From assembly GCF_000312485.1 (NCBI RefSeq), contig NZ_HE997645.1:186001-250000 (forward strand): a stretch of 64,000 bases of DNA, given 5' to 3'. This DNA is from Yersinia massiliensis CCUG 53443 (GTDB lineage Bacteria; Pseudomonadota; Gammaproteobacteria; Enterobacterales; Enterobacteriaceae). Below the pieces are notes generated by a model that had not been told where the DNA came from, did no database searches, and saw only the letters and a program-made list of their open reading frames with translations. Made by a program: the position numbers and the translations under genes. Of the stretch, positions 53,589-62,130 are shown piece after piece (the stretch's first letter is position 1; each line of letters begins with the position of its first letter).

Positions 53589-55190
53589 CTAATAACTATC
53601 ATTCCAAGTTGCTTGTACGTGAATTTCCCCAGAGGCACTGACTTCTCCCAACCAACTGTCGCCACTGACTGTTTTCAAAGATACAGGTGCGTCCATTGGA
53701 ATGACAAAACTCACATTTGCACTGTCTCGGGTGCCGATAACTGCGGGATTATCCTTAGCGCGAGAAGTCCCCCAACCAATATTGGTAATGTCGAACCATT
53801 GGCTATTACAACTGGCAGAAAAGCGACTCGCCGCACCACGGGTACCACTGACATTCAATTGCGCAGGGAAAGGGACCTGAATACTGTTATCTGCTGAAGA
53901 GAAAATACAGTAATCGATACCACCAATTTTTTGAGAAGGGCCACTGACCATAATTTTTACGCTATCCGCCTGCGTCATGCCACTAGTGCTCAGGTTATAA
54001 TCAAACACCAGTGGAGCATGACCCACCCCCACACTACCTTGCCGCTGAGGATTGGCGCTACCGTCTGTCGAGGTAATAGTCAATTCAAAATCACGTGGCT
54101 GAATAATCAGTTCATTGCTACTCGAAATATCATAATAGCCAGCCCCTACTGAGGCATTATTCACAAAACGGAAATGCAATAAATCACGAGTTTGTAAATT
54201 ACCCTGTTTTAGCATTTGTTTGAAAAATTGACTGGAAAAATAAACGTAAATTCCTTGATTACCTTTCATTTCATTAAAGGTAAAATAATCATTGCTGCCC
54301 GAGGTCGATTTCCAGTCATTACCATTGAGGCTAAACTTAATGTCATTGGCGGCAGTAGCCGAGACTAATAATGGATTATTAATGACTGGATAGAGATGAA
54401 TGGCCGAATTATTAATGTTCGCACTGGCATTTAAATCATAACTCAGCATTTTACACATGATGCCCGTCTGCCCCGCCAGCGAATGATTGCGGCAGTCAGC
54501 GCTGTCTTGCCCGACAACTGGGATACCATCGGTATTAATGAGTATCTGAGAAACAGCATTGACCTCTTTCAGCCGTAAATGTGCCACTTTCTGGTGGGAT
54601 ACACTACGTTTACTCCAATTAGCCAGTTCCCGATCCTTGCAACGAGCGCCATTGCTAGCATCATACTCTTCCGCAGTTGAGCACAAATTGATGTCCATTC
54701 TTAGCACATCACCAACGGGTCGTTGAGCCAAATAATAATAGAAACTGTCTGACATCATTCCCTGCGCTCCGCGACTGCCGCTGACTGGGAGTGTTACACC
54801 ATAAAAACCTTTCTCATCAATCGACTGCGGCAATCCACTACAAACAGCCCCCCCTCCACAACGAAAACCGGTTAGCGGCCGCTGGATATTGCTATTTTCC
54901 AGCCACATATCTAGGCGATTATTAGCCGCTAATTCGGTCATCTGGCCGTTATCGATATAACCGAGCGTCAGCCCGTTATTACCCCGTGCACCTGAGGATT
55001 TCACCCCTGCCATATGGGGTAAAACTGCAGCCGTTGGGGTCACAAAATAATTACTATCGGCACTATTCTCAATAAAAATATATTGGGTCTGTTCAGCATC
55101 CGGTAATACAGTCACCTGTGCAGAAATGGCTACGGGCTGATAAAAAGCCGCGGTAAATACCACCAACGGAATGACTTTATTCGTCAACAT
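53589..55190 (-). CDS. CS1-type tip adhesin, operon 4
   Basis: A 533-residue tip protein of the CooD/CblD-like type of alpha fimbriae. After a signal peptide (ending AISAQVTV) come repeated beta segments with Cys pairs (RCGGGAVCSGLPQS, DSADCRNHSL to GIMCKMLS, DYCIFSSAD to SASCNSQW), and a C-terminal pilin-like strand region (IHVQATWNDSY). It overlaps the usher stop by one base. Such minor tip proteins initiate assembly and bind host receptors. Receptor unknown. Confidence 0.82.
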   Translation of the reverse strand: MLTNKVIPLVVFTAAFYQPVAISAQVTVLPDAEQTQYIFIENSADSNYFVTPTAAVLPHMAGVKSSGARGNNGLTLGYIDNGQMTELAANNRLDMWLENSNIQRPLTGFRCGGGAVCSGLPQSIDEKGFYGVTLPVSGSRGAQGMMSDSFYYYLAQRPVGDVLRMDINLCSTAEEYDASNGARCKDRELANWSKRSVSHQKVAHLRLKEVNAVSQILINTDGIPVVGQDSADCRNHSLAGQTGIMCKMLSYDLNASANINNSAIHLYPVINNPLLVSATAANDIKFSLNGNDWKSTSGSNDYFTFNEMKGNQGIYVYFSSQFFKQMLKQGNLQTRDLLHFRFVNNASVGAGYYDISSSNELIIQPRDFELTITSTDGSANPQRQGSVGVGHAPLVFDYNLSTSGMTQADSVKIMVSGPSQKIGGIDYCIFSSADNSIQVPFPAQLNVSGTRGAASRFSASCNSQWFDITNIGWGTSRAKDNPAVIGTRDSANVSFVIPMDAPVSLKTVSGDSWLGEVSASGEIHVQATWNDSY

Positions 55191-57715
55191 TAACTCACTC
55201 CTTGGTTTGTTAAGCCATCACATATCACATCGCCCACCCATGCCGCACCCTTTGCTTCAGAGAGATTCAATTCAACCACACAACTTCGATTATCATTATT
55301 CTTCAACTTTATTACTGGCGAGTGTTTATCTATATCCATAATAAATTCTCCGTTTTTGTCTGTCGTCGTCTGGCTGATGCTATTGGTAATACTCATATTA
55401 TCTAATCGATTCCCCTCCTTATTTTTAATAACACCGGATACTGTCACCATCTGCTTTATTTGTGGTTCAATCACTGCCACATTACCGGGATATAGAATAA
55501 ATTTATTCTCAGCTTGACTTCCGATATCAAAATTGTCCGACGATTTATTATTATTAATAATTTGCACCTCATACTGAGCATAAGGTGGTAACGGAATATA
55601 ATTGCGCTGCCCGGTTAGCTCGATATTGCGATCATTGACTTTGGCTGTTAGCCGTCCTTCCTTACCAAGACCATTACCGGTATCAATGATCACACCGGCA
55701 CTGCCATCAGAACGGCCACTCGCCGCGATATACTTCCCTTGCCAGCCGATACTGCCCTCACCATTCAAGGTGGCGTTGATTGATCCATCGTCACTACTGC
55801 TGGCATTAGCATTACCGGAGAGATATTTACTTTCATAGCGGCTGGAGAAACCACCATTGAACGCACGCTGCCCATCATCCTTGCCTTTTACCGTATGGGA
55901 GACATTGCCGCCAATACTGCGGATAATGCCCATATCCACCTGCTGGCGTGCGGCCAGATTAGCCGTGGTGCGGCCATTTTGATGTGACATGCCCGCGCTG
56001 AACCAATGGCCGGTCGGCATACTAAAATCTAACGCAACATATTTACCCGAATCGTTATTTTCGTTCTCACGGTTAGCCCTCTGCTGCATCCCAAGGCGCA
56101 GACCTAATCTACCGTAGCGATTGGTCATGACATTCTGGCTATAACTGGCATTGTAGTAACGATTGTTATTGCGTCTATCGTTGTTATAACTGACGGAGAG
56201 ATTACCCAGGCTGGACACCAACGGCGTGAAATTTACATTCACACCGAGGCTATAACTGTCATTGGGTGCTTGTCGTAGCTTGTCACCAATATCACTGCGC
56301 TGCTGACTCAACCACACAGAGCTGAAATTTCCCGGTAAGGAGGAATTGATACTGTTAATTACCCCCCAAGAATTATCTGCGGACAGCATATTCTGCATGC
56401 TGATATTGACGCTTTCGCTAGCAGGAAAATTCAAGCGCGTTTCTATAACGGGGTTATTATCAAATGAATACGCTGAGCCTCCCCAGCTCAGAGTACGGAA
56501 ATTACCCGCAGCAGATGCCCCCACCAGATACGTTTTCTGCGCAGCAACTTTCTGCGTGTAATCGCGCTCATAGGTATGGCTATCGTTATAGCGTTGCCAT
56601 TCGTCGAAGTGGATAGCCCCACCCCAAAGTTGCCATAATGTCTTGCCACCGTTACCGATTGTTGGCGTAAAGAGTTTATTCACTGACTGAGTGCGTTTCT
56701 CAACCACCTGACCATTGACAATAATTTCCATCTCAACGTCATACATGCCATAAGGCAGAGAGGCGGTATTAAGCTCATGATTGCCCATCTCAAACTGTTG
56801 TACTGATAATAAACGGCCATCACGAAATAAGCGGACTTCACCGGCTGAGGGTAAAAAAGCAATAATAGGGGTCAGAGACTGGCTATTATCGAATACCGTT
56901 GAATTTGCCTCACTACCATAGGATAAGCCATAAATCTGGCTAGCGTTCAGGCCAGTGACTGGGCCAATGGATTGCAAATTCCAACTATCCACCATACCAG
57001 CGGCAAAGCGGCGTCCGTTAGTATCCCGCTCATACATGGCCTTGTATAATTTACCTTGCCGGTTATCATCATCAGTTAATCCATACAACGCACCTGTGAC
57101 GTCAAAATGATGTTCACGATATCCGGTCATACTGTTCAGCGATAAATAACTGGAGCTATTACCGCTATTGCCTCCATTAATACGATTACTCAAGCTACCA
57201 GTATAATTAAGTGTACTGCTCAGGTTCTCGATGGATGAACGGCCAATATCTTCACTACGTTGAATGGCCTCCAGGCCCAAAGCATTTTTTTGTACCGTTA
57301 ACTGTAATGTTAACTGTTTTAGTTGCAGATCTAGCGAAGCAACGTCGGAAACAGGAATAGTTTTGTTATCGATAAATACCTGACCATCTATTTTTGCCAG
57401 TAATTTTAGGGTCTCATCTGATAATCTGGCACCATTTTTACTGTGTTCAATATTAACTTGCCTAATAACTAAATTATTCCCCTCTAATTGCAATAACGCG
57501 GTACCAATTTTTTGATCCTGCTCACTGCCATTATTTTGCTTATAGCGCAGCAGCAAAGGTAAAGTCATACCGCCACGCAAGGCCTGCGCAAAAGCATGAG
57601 GAATAACAACACCTTCAATCTGTGTTTTATTTTCTGCTGATAAAGATAAAGATGGAATAAAGCATAAGGGTATAGCGGCGACACTGACATATCGACTATT
57701 TAATATATACTCCAC
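55190..57715 (-). CDS. CS1-type outer-membrane usher, operon 4
   Basis: An usher of about 841 residues of the alpha (CooC-like) type. I prefer the GTG at 57715 because GGAG lies at a good spacing before it and a signal sequence follows (EYILNSRYVSVAAIPLCFI). A start at 57748 gives 852 residues. The sequence is unlike the LRGYAPEVRG ushers: it has LPSAGEVRLFRDGRLLSVQQF, ASLPYGMYDVEMEIIVNG, RLGLRLGMQQR and C-terminal IPLPPYAQYEVQIINNNKSSDNFDIG. The end carries NRSCVVELNLSE and VGDVICDGL. It forms the pore for the operon 4 fibre. Confidence 0.88.
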   Translation of the reverse strand: MEYILNSRYVSVAAIPLCFIPSLSLSAENKTQIEGVVIPHAFAQALRGGMTLPLLLRYKQNNGSEQDQKIGTALLQLEGNNLVIRQVNIEHSKNGARLSDETLKLLAKIDGQVFIDNKTIPVSDVASLDLQLKQLTLQLTVQKNALGLEAIQRSEDIGRSSIENLSSTLNYTGSLSNRINGGNSGNSSSYLSLNSMTGYREHHFDVTGALYGLTDDDNRQGKLYKAMYERDTNGRRFAAGMVDSWNLQSIGPVTGLNASQIYGLSYGSEANSTVFDNSQSLTPIIAFLPSAGEVRLFRDGRLLSVQQFEMGNHELNTASLPYGMYDVEMEIIVNGQVVEKRTQSVNKLFTPTIGNGGKTLWQLWGGAIHFDEWQRYNDSHTYERDYTQKVAAQKTYLVGASAAGNFRTLSWGGSAYSFDNNPVIETRLNFPASESVNISMQNMLSADNSWGVINSINSSLPGNFSSVWLSQQRSDIGDKLRQAPNDSYSLGVNVNFTPLVSSLGNLSVSYNNDRRNNNRYYNASYSQNVMTNRYGRLGLRLGMQQRANRENENNDSGKYVALDFSMPTGHWFSAGMSHQNGRTTANLAARQQVDMGIIRSIGGNVSHTVKGKDDGQRAFNGGFSSRYESKYLSGNANASSSDDGSINATLNGEGSIGWQGKYIAASGRSDGSAGVIIDTGNGLGKEGRLTAKVNDRNIELTGQRNYIPLPPYAQYEVQIINNNKSSDNFDIGSQAENKFILYPGNVAVIEPQIKQMVTVSGVIKNKEGNRLDNMSITNSISQTTTDKNGEFIMDIDKHSPVIKLKNNDNRSCVVELNLSEAKGAAWVGDVICDGLTNQGVS

Positions 57716-57764
57716 ATTTCCACTCCGGGCTATTACAAATAATAGCAAGTAGGTTTAATCGTGA

Positions 57765-58484
57765 TCATTTAACTTTGGTATAAGTGTTATTATGCCAAAT
57801 GGAGATATGCGAAGCAGGATCTTCCACATCGACTAATTTGAAACTCCAGCGTTGCCCAGGCAAAACAAAATAGTCTTCTTTACAGATCTCTTTTTTACTT
57901 TTATCACGACAAGTGCCATAGCTATCTATTTTATACGCTGCATTTCCGTTATTAGTTAATTTTCCATCAGCATAATGATATGAGACATTTTCTTGTCGTG
58001 GCGACACCACCAAAATAGTTTGTAATTGTATAGTAGTATTCGCAGTCGCACTCTTTTTTGCCGGGTTAGGATTGCGGCTACTTAATGACTCTTCAGTCCA
58101 TTTCAGGCGATAGTAACGTTCTTGTGCATCCTTTGGGCCATTATAAATAAATGTCACCAAATTATCCCCCATCGCGGGGAGCAACATATTTGCGGGAGTA
58201 AAAAGCAATTCATCTGGACTGGCCATCGCAATAATTTCACCATCCGGTAACGGGCTGGATATACGCGCCACTTCCACCCGAACAAAACGTCCACCATTGC
58301 TTTGATTCTTAATCTCTTTACTTATCTTATTAGTGTCACTGAGCATAAATGATGTGATATCACCCACATCCAGAGCATAAACTGAATAACTTTGGCATAA
58401 AAAAGCGGCAGCAATCAAGGTTAACAATCGCATAATAAAAACCCTAACAGAATAAAAAGCAGAAGTTATCTTCTGCTTAGACAA
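57765..58484 (-). CDS. Fimbrial chaperone 1, operon 4 (alpha type)
   Basis: A 239-residue chaperone of the CS1 type, with signal peptide (ending near VYALDVG), GDNLVTFIYNGPKDAQERYYRLKW and LQTILVVSPRQENVSYHYADGKL, TNNGNAAYKIDSYG, and a Cys pair in YGTCRDKSKKEICKEDY. It is related to the chaperone at the 3' end of this operon (same YNGPKDAQERYYR motif). It lies between the pilins and the usher. Confidence 0.88.
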   Translation of the reverse strand: MSKQKITSAFYSVRVFIMRLLTLIAAAFLCQSYSVYALDVGDITSFMLSDTNKISKEIKNQSNGGRFVRVEVARISSPLPDGEIIAMASPDELLFTPANMLLPAMGDNLVTFIYNGPKDAQERYYRLKWTEESLSSRNPNPAKKSATANTTIQLQTILVVSPRQENVSYHYADGKLTNNGNAAYKIDSYGTCRDKSKKEICKEDYFVLPGQRWSFKLVDVEDPASHISIWHNNTYTKVK

Positions 58485-58493
58485 TTAATAAAA

Positions 58494-59129
58494 TTAAGCT
58501 GGCACTGTCCAAGTTGCAACTAAATTAACAGTGACGTAACCTGACCAATCACCGTTTGGTAAGTTTTGAATGGGAACAGTAACACCATTAGATGTTCCAC
58601 TTACAATATTGAAGAGGAATACATCTGAAGCATTACTCTTGCCCTGGCTCTTATATTTAGGGACAGGGTGAGCAGTAGTAGTATTAATTAGCGTTCTCAT
58701 TGCATCTCTCATTACTGACTTTGTCACCGTAGAGTCAAGCAACGTAAATGAAGTGCCAGCAGTGGGAGTTATATCGTCATATAAATTATAAAGCATCCCT
58801 ACCTTTAATGTAGATACGCTAGCACCACTGGTATGAGTTAACGTGTTGTCACCCAAGGTAGCGACCAATTTAAATGCACTGGCGGAACCATCGCCACCAA
58901 TAGTGACAGTAAAAATGCTGTCTGTAGTATCAAATTTATTCGTGTCAGGATCAAAGTAAAATTCAATTTCACCATCATTTGCTACTTCAACAGCCAGAGA
59001 TGCCGTGGAGGTTTTCTTTGCAGATGTTTGCCAAGTTACCGTACTAGGGCTGGTTACATTTGCGGCCTGAGCTGCAGGGATAATAGAAAGTGCACTTATC
59101 ATTGCAGCAACTATCGATATTTTTTTCAT
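58494..59129 (-). CDS. CS1-type pilin 2, operon 4
   Basis: A 211-residue pilin of the CFA/I-CS1 family. The signal ends PAAQAAN; the mature part starts TSPSTVTWQTSAKKTSTASLAVEV, a family-like beginning, and ends WSGYVTVNLVATWTVPA. No Cys pair is present, which is normal for this type. It is a paralogue of the pilin directly upstream. It starts nine bases before the chaperone gene on the minus strand, so it is coupled. Confidence 0.88.
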   Translation of the reverse strand: MKKISIVAAMISALSIIPAAQAANVTSPSTVTWQTSAKKTSTASLAVEVANDGEIEFYFDPDTNKFDTTDSIFTVTIGGDGSASAFKLVATLGDNTLTHTSGASVSTLKVGMLYNLYDDITPTAGTSFTLLDSTVTKSVMRDAMRTLINTTTAHPVPKYKSQGKSNASDVFLFNIVSGTSNGVTVPIQNLPNGDWSGYVTVNLVATWTVPA

Positions 59130-59208
59130 TTATAGACTTCCATTAGCCAAAGGATTGGATGCTCTATCAGATAAGAATAAATAAAATATTTTTATATATT
59201 AATAAAAC

Positions 59209-59236
59209 AGCGGACGGCGTATTGCCGCCCGCTATG
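59209..59236 (-). terminator. Hairpin between the two operon 4 pilins
   Basis: Read on the minus strand, AGCGGGCGGC and GCCGTCCGCT pair with one G-T or mismatch, followed by GTTTTATT. Lying between the first pilin and the rest of the operon, it fits partial termination to favour pilin 1. Confidence 0.7.
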
Positions 59237-59295
59237 AACAGACACAGTTCCAAACCCAGTAATAGGAAAATACTGACCTGTTAAGTTAAATAGAA

Positions 59296-59910
59296 TTAAA
59301 CAGGTACAGTCCAGTTAGCCGTGAAGACGACTTTAACATCACCTGACCAAGTCGTATTTGGCATTGCGAAAGGCGCCACATTAGCACCACTGTCATTGGT
59401 AGAATTAATAACCTTTAATGTGAACTTGCTATTCACATCCCGATCGACATTATCGTTGTAAGAAGTAGACAGTGGATCGAAATCAGGATTATATGAACCT
59501 GGGGTTGCCGCATCGAAAATAATGGTATCAGCGGCTGCAAGCAGGGTTGTTGTGCCACTCATAACACCGACATTTAGGGTTGAAGTTCCAACAGCCGCAT
59601 GAAGGGTATTGCTACCTGTAGTTTTAGCCGCCAAGGTAAAAGCAGTCGCTGAACCTTCACCACTCACTGTCAACTTGAAAGGTGCATCAACAGTGCCAAA
59701 ACCATCAGTGTTATTATAGATAAACTCTGGATCTACTGTAGAATCAACGTCTACTGCTAATTTTGCTGTGGTGGTTTTAGACGCGTTTGCAGTCCAGGTT
59801 GCAGTTGCTGTCTCTTGATGTATAGCTGCATGTGCCACATTAGCTGCTGCGAAAATGGACATTACTGCAAGAGCTACAACTGTATTTTTTTTCATTGATG
59901 CGTTTTTCAT
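59296..59910 (-). CDS. CS1-type major pilin 1, operon 4
   Basis: A 204-residue pilin of the CFA/I-CS1 family. The signal ends near VAHAAIHQ; the mature part has TATATWTANASKTTTAKLAVDV and ends TWSGDVKVVFTANWTVPV. It is the first gene of operon 4 with a terminator-like hairpin after it, so it is probably the main fibre subunit. It shares its start and end motifs with pilin 2 but diverges in the middle, which suggests two functional subunits or antigenic variants. The ATG at 59910 or the second Met at residue 6 can start translation. Confidence 0.9.
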   Translation of the reverse strand: MKNASMKKNTVVALAVMSIFAAANVAHAAIHQETATATWTANASKTTTAKLAVDVDSTVDPEFIYNNTDGFGTVDAPFKLTVSGEGSATAFTLAAKTTGSNTLHAAVGTSTLNVGVMSGTTTLLAAADTIIFDAATPGSYNPDFDPLSTSYNDNVDRDVNSKFTLKVINSTNDSGANVAPFAMPNTTWSGDVKVVFTANWTVPV

Positions 59911-60573
59911 TTGTCATTTATTCCTATTATGTATATGAAACTAAATTAATTGTGAAAGCTACAGAGGATTTTCACTCAACTATCAAAACTCATCTTTAGA
60001 TAAGAGTAATATAGGAGAGCAACTAGATTAAAGCATAGGGTATAATGAATATATGTAGTTAAATACACCGTCATTCGTGGGAATTTTCATTATGCAGAAT
60101 TATTGTTACGTAGATCATAAAAATTAAAAAATTAAATGAACGAGAAAAGCACTTCATCAGTTTAGCTTCATGCCATCCTATTTTTGTTAAATATTTCTAT
60201 AGATGCCATCCCAGCCTTATCTTCCCAAAGATATCAATCGACATCTTCAACCCTCACTAAATAGATAAAAGCAAGATAAGAATAAGTAATAAAAAGCACA
60301 CATCCTTGCCAAACAATGGAAAAACAAAAGAAATTACAACAAGATAAATTCAACAGTTAAAGTAAAGGCTATATAAAAAGTCAGTAACTATTAATTTTAG
60401 AGTTGCGAAAAACTATAATATTCGTAGGAATATTCACTATATTAATGCGAAAAAAGTATATTCTACTTTTGCTATTGTCGTTCCCTAGGTAATTACATAA
60501 TCTGTGTTGGCGGTGAGTAGCCGAAAAACATTGTAGTAATTTGAAGTCTTATTTTAAAACCAGGAGTAATAAA
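59911..60573. promoter_or_regulatory. Control region between operon 4 and the microcin-like gene
   Basis: About 660 AT-rich bases without a supported gene. Two similar segments, ATTCGTGGGAATTTTCATT at 60073 and ATTCGTAGGAATATTCACT at 60420, look like repeated sites; the second contains the reverse complement of TTCCTAC. An immunity gene for the microcin was looked for here and not found. Confidence 0.5.
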
Positions 60574-60807
60574 ATGCGTACATTAGATATCCAAGAAGTA
60601 GAAATGGTTTCAGGTGGCCTGAATATCAACTTGGGCAACTTCGGCACGACTGGCTTGACCAGTGGCCTAGATATTGGTAACGGTATTTCCGGTATTCTTA
60701 ATGTGATTCCAGGTGTCCCAGTCATTAACCTTGGTGGCCTTTTGGGTGGTGCTGGTATGTTGGTTGGTACAATCATGGATATGGTCTTCCCAACAGCAAA
60801 ACATTAA
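60574..60807 (+). CDS. Double-glycine-leader microcin-like peptide precursor
   Basis: A 77-residue precursor. The leader MRTLDIQEVEMVSGG has the double-glycine cleavage site recognised by C39-peptidase exporters, leaving a 62-residue mature peptide (start LNINLGNFGTT) rich in Gly and hydrophobic residues, without Cys. I chose this ATG because AGGAG lies nine bases before it and the leader has the expected length; an upstream in-frame start at 60541 would add 11 residues. The next two genes encode an HlyD-type adaptor and a peptidase-containing ABC exporter, which makes a secreted bacteriocin likely. The C-terminus (MDMVFPTAKH) lacks the Ser-rich siderophore-attachment tail of class IIb microcins. 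No recognised immunity gene is visible. I do not recognise the peptide itself. Confidence 0.82.
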   Translation: MRTLDIQEVEMVSGGLNINLGNFGTTGLTSGLDIGNGISGILNVIPGVPVINLGGLLGGAGMLVGTIMDMVFPTAKH

Positions 60808-60827
60808 TCAAAATAATGTAGTCCACG

Positions 60828-60861
60828 GCACAACCTATCATGGGTTGTGCTGTTTTTTATT
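60828..60861 (+). terminator. Hairpin terminator after the microcin-like gene
   Basis: GCACAACC and GGTTGTGC form an 8-bp stem with a seven-base loop, followed by TGTTTTTTATTT. It should stop most transcription before the export genes and so favour the peptide. Confidence 0.85.
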
Positions 60862-60882
60862 TATAGATACTGAGAAAATAAC

Positions 60883-62130
60883 GTGTTATTCAGAAAAGAG
60901 GTTCTGGCAGCAAAAAGTGCCCGCGATATCGGACCCGTAGTGGTTATAAGCCCGATTCCTTTGCAGGTGGTTGCCATAACTGCATTTATCGTATTTATCA
61001 CCATCATCTTGTTCGCCTATTTCGCCAGCTACACCAAGAAAGCCACGTTACCGGGTTTTATCTTTCCCAAAGACGGTATTGTCAAAGTCTATGCTCCCCA
61101 ACCTTCCCGAGTGATTAAGCTATTGACCCATGAAGGGGCACAAGTCAATAAAGGTGACCTGCTCTATATCCTCAACCGGGAAAGTAGCTCCCAATTGGGA
61201 CAGACCGATATTCTGGTACGTACTGAGCTAGAAAATCAGCACAGCCGAATGGCAGATAACCATATCAATCTAACTAATCAATTGTTAGCGATAGAAAATA
61301 ATCTTAAAAATCAGATTGAAGAATCTGACAAAACGAGATCTATTCTGAATAAAAAAATCATTATACAAAAAAAGAAAATTGCACTATTGCTTGAGAAACA
61401 AACTCGTTTTAAAGAAATGCATAAATCTGGTTATGTTTCAAATCAGGAATTGGACGATAACCAACTGGTTGTCCTGTCAGAACAAACTAATCTAGACACC
61501 CTCTATCTAGAGGAAAAATCTCTCGATAAGCAACGACTGGACGCTATTTCCTATAAGAATGAACAAACAGCATCCTACAAAGACCGTATTAATCAGTTAG
61601 AAAATACTATTTCTGAGGTTAAAAATCAGTTAGTCAGGAATGAATCTAACGAAAACAGTTATATCTATGCCCCAATATCCGGTACGGCGACCAGTATTCT
61701 TTCTCAGGTTGGTCAATACGTTGATGCCAGTAAACCGCTGTTAGTTGTTATCCCTGAGCATGAACCCTTAGTGGCATTTTTGTATGCCACCAGCAAGAGT
61801 GTCGGTTTTATCAAACAGAATGACAGTGTACGTATTCGATATAAATCTTTTCCTTATGAGAAATTTGGCCAATATACCGGCACGGTTACCCATATATCGA
61901 AAACAGCAATGTCACTTAACGATGCGGTAGATTTCAACATCCCAGCCAGTAATGCGTCAGAAGGTTTATATAAAGTGACCATCTCACTGGATAAGCAGTA
62001 TGTGAATACCTATGGCAAGAAGACTGCGCTGGTGTCCGGTATGGAAATTGATGCTGATGTCTATCTAGAAACCAGAAGACTCTATGAATGGGTTCTGGAC
62101 CCTCTTTACAGTATTACAGGTAGAATTTAA
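60883..62130 (+). CDS. HlyD-family adaptor for peptide export
   Basis: A 415-residue periplasmic adaptor of the type I secretion/microcin group (CvaA/MchE-like). One N-terminal helix (residues 23-45) anchors it; FIFPKDGIVKVYAPQ and GDLLYILNRESS form the lipoyl-type half, a long coiled coil runs from about 110 to 240, and the second half has YAPISGTATSILSQVGQYVD and VRIRYKSFPYEKFGQ. The start is GTG at 60883 with GAGAAA upstream. It follows the microcin-like gene after the terminator and overlaps the exporter by one base. Confidence 0.9.
   Translation: MLFRKEVLAAKSARDIGPVVVISPIPLQVVAITAFIVFITIILFAYFASYTKKATLPGFIFPKDGIVKVYAPQPSRVIKLLTHEGAQVNKGDLLYILNRESSSQLGQTDILVRTELENQHSRMADNHINLTNQLLAIENNLKNQIEESDKTRSILNKKIIIQKKKIALLLEKQTRFKEMHKSGYVSNQELDDNQLVVLSEQTNLDTLYLEEKSLDKQRLDAISYKNEQTASYKDRINQLENTISEVKNQLVRNESNENSYIYAPISGTATSILSQVGQYVDASKPLLVVIPEHEPLVAFLYATSKSVGFIKQNDSVRIRYKSFPYEKFGQYTGTVTHISKTAMSLNDAVDFNIPASNASEGLYKVTISLDKQYVNTYGKKTALVSGMEIDADVYLETRRLYEWVLDPLYSITGRI

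Noticed and set aside
60713-60940. Open frame of 75 residues overlapping the microcin gene, a possible immunity protein
   Set aside because: It is the out-of-frame reading of the Gly-rich microcin gene, has no ribosome site and runs into the terminator and the export gene start.
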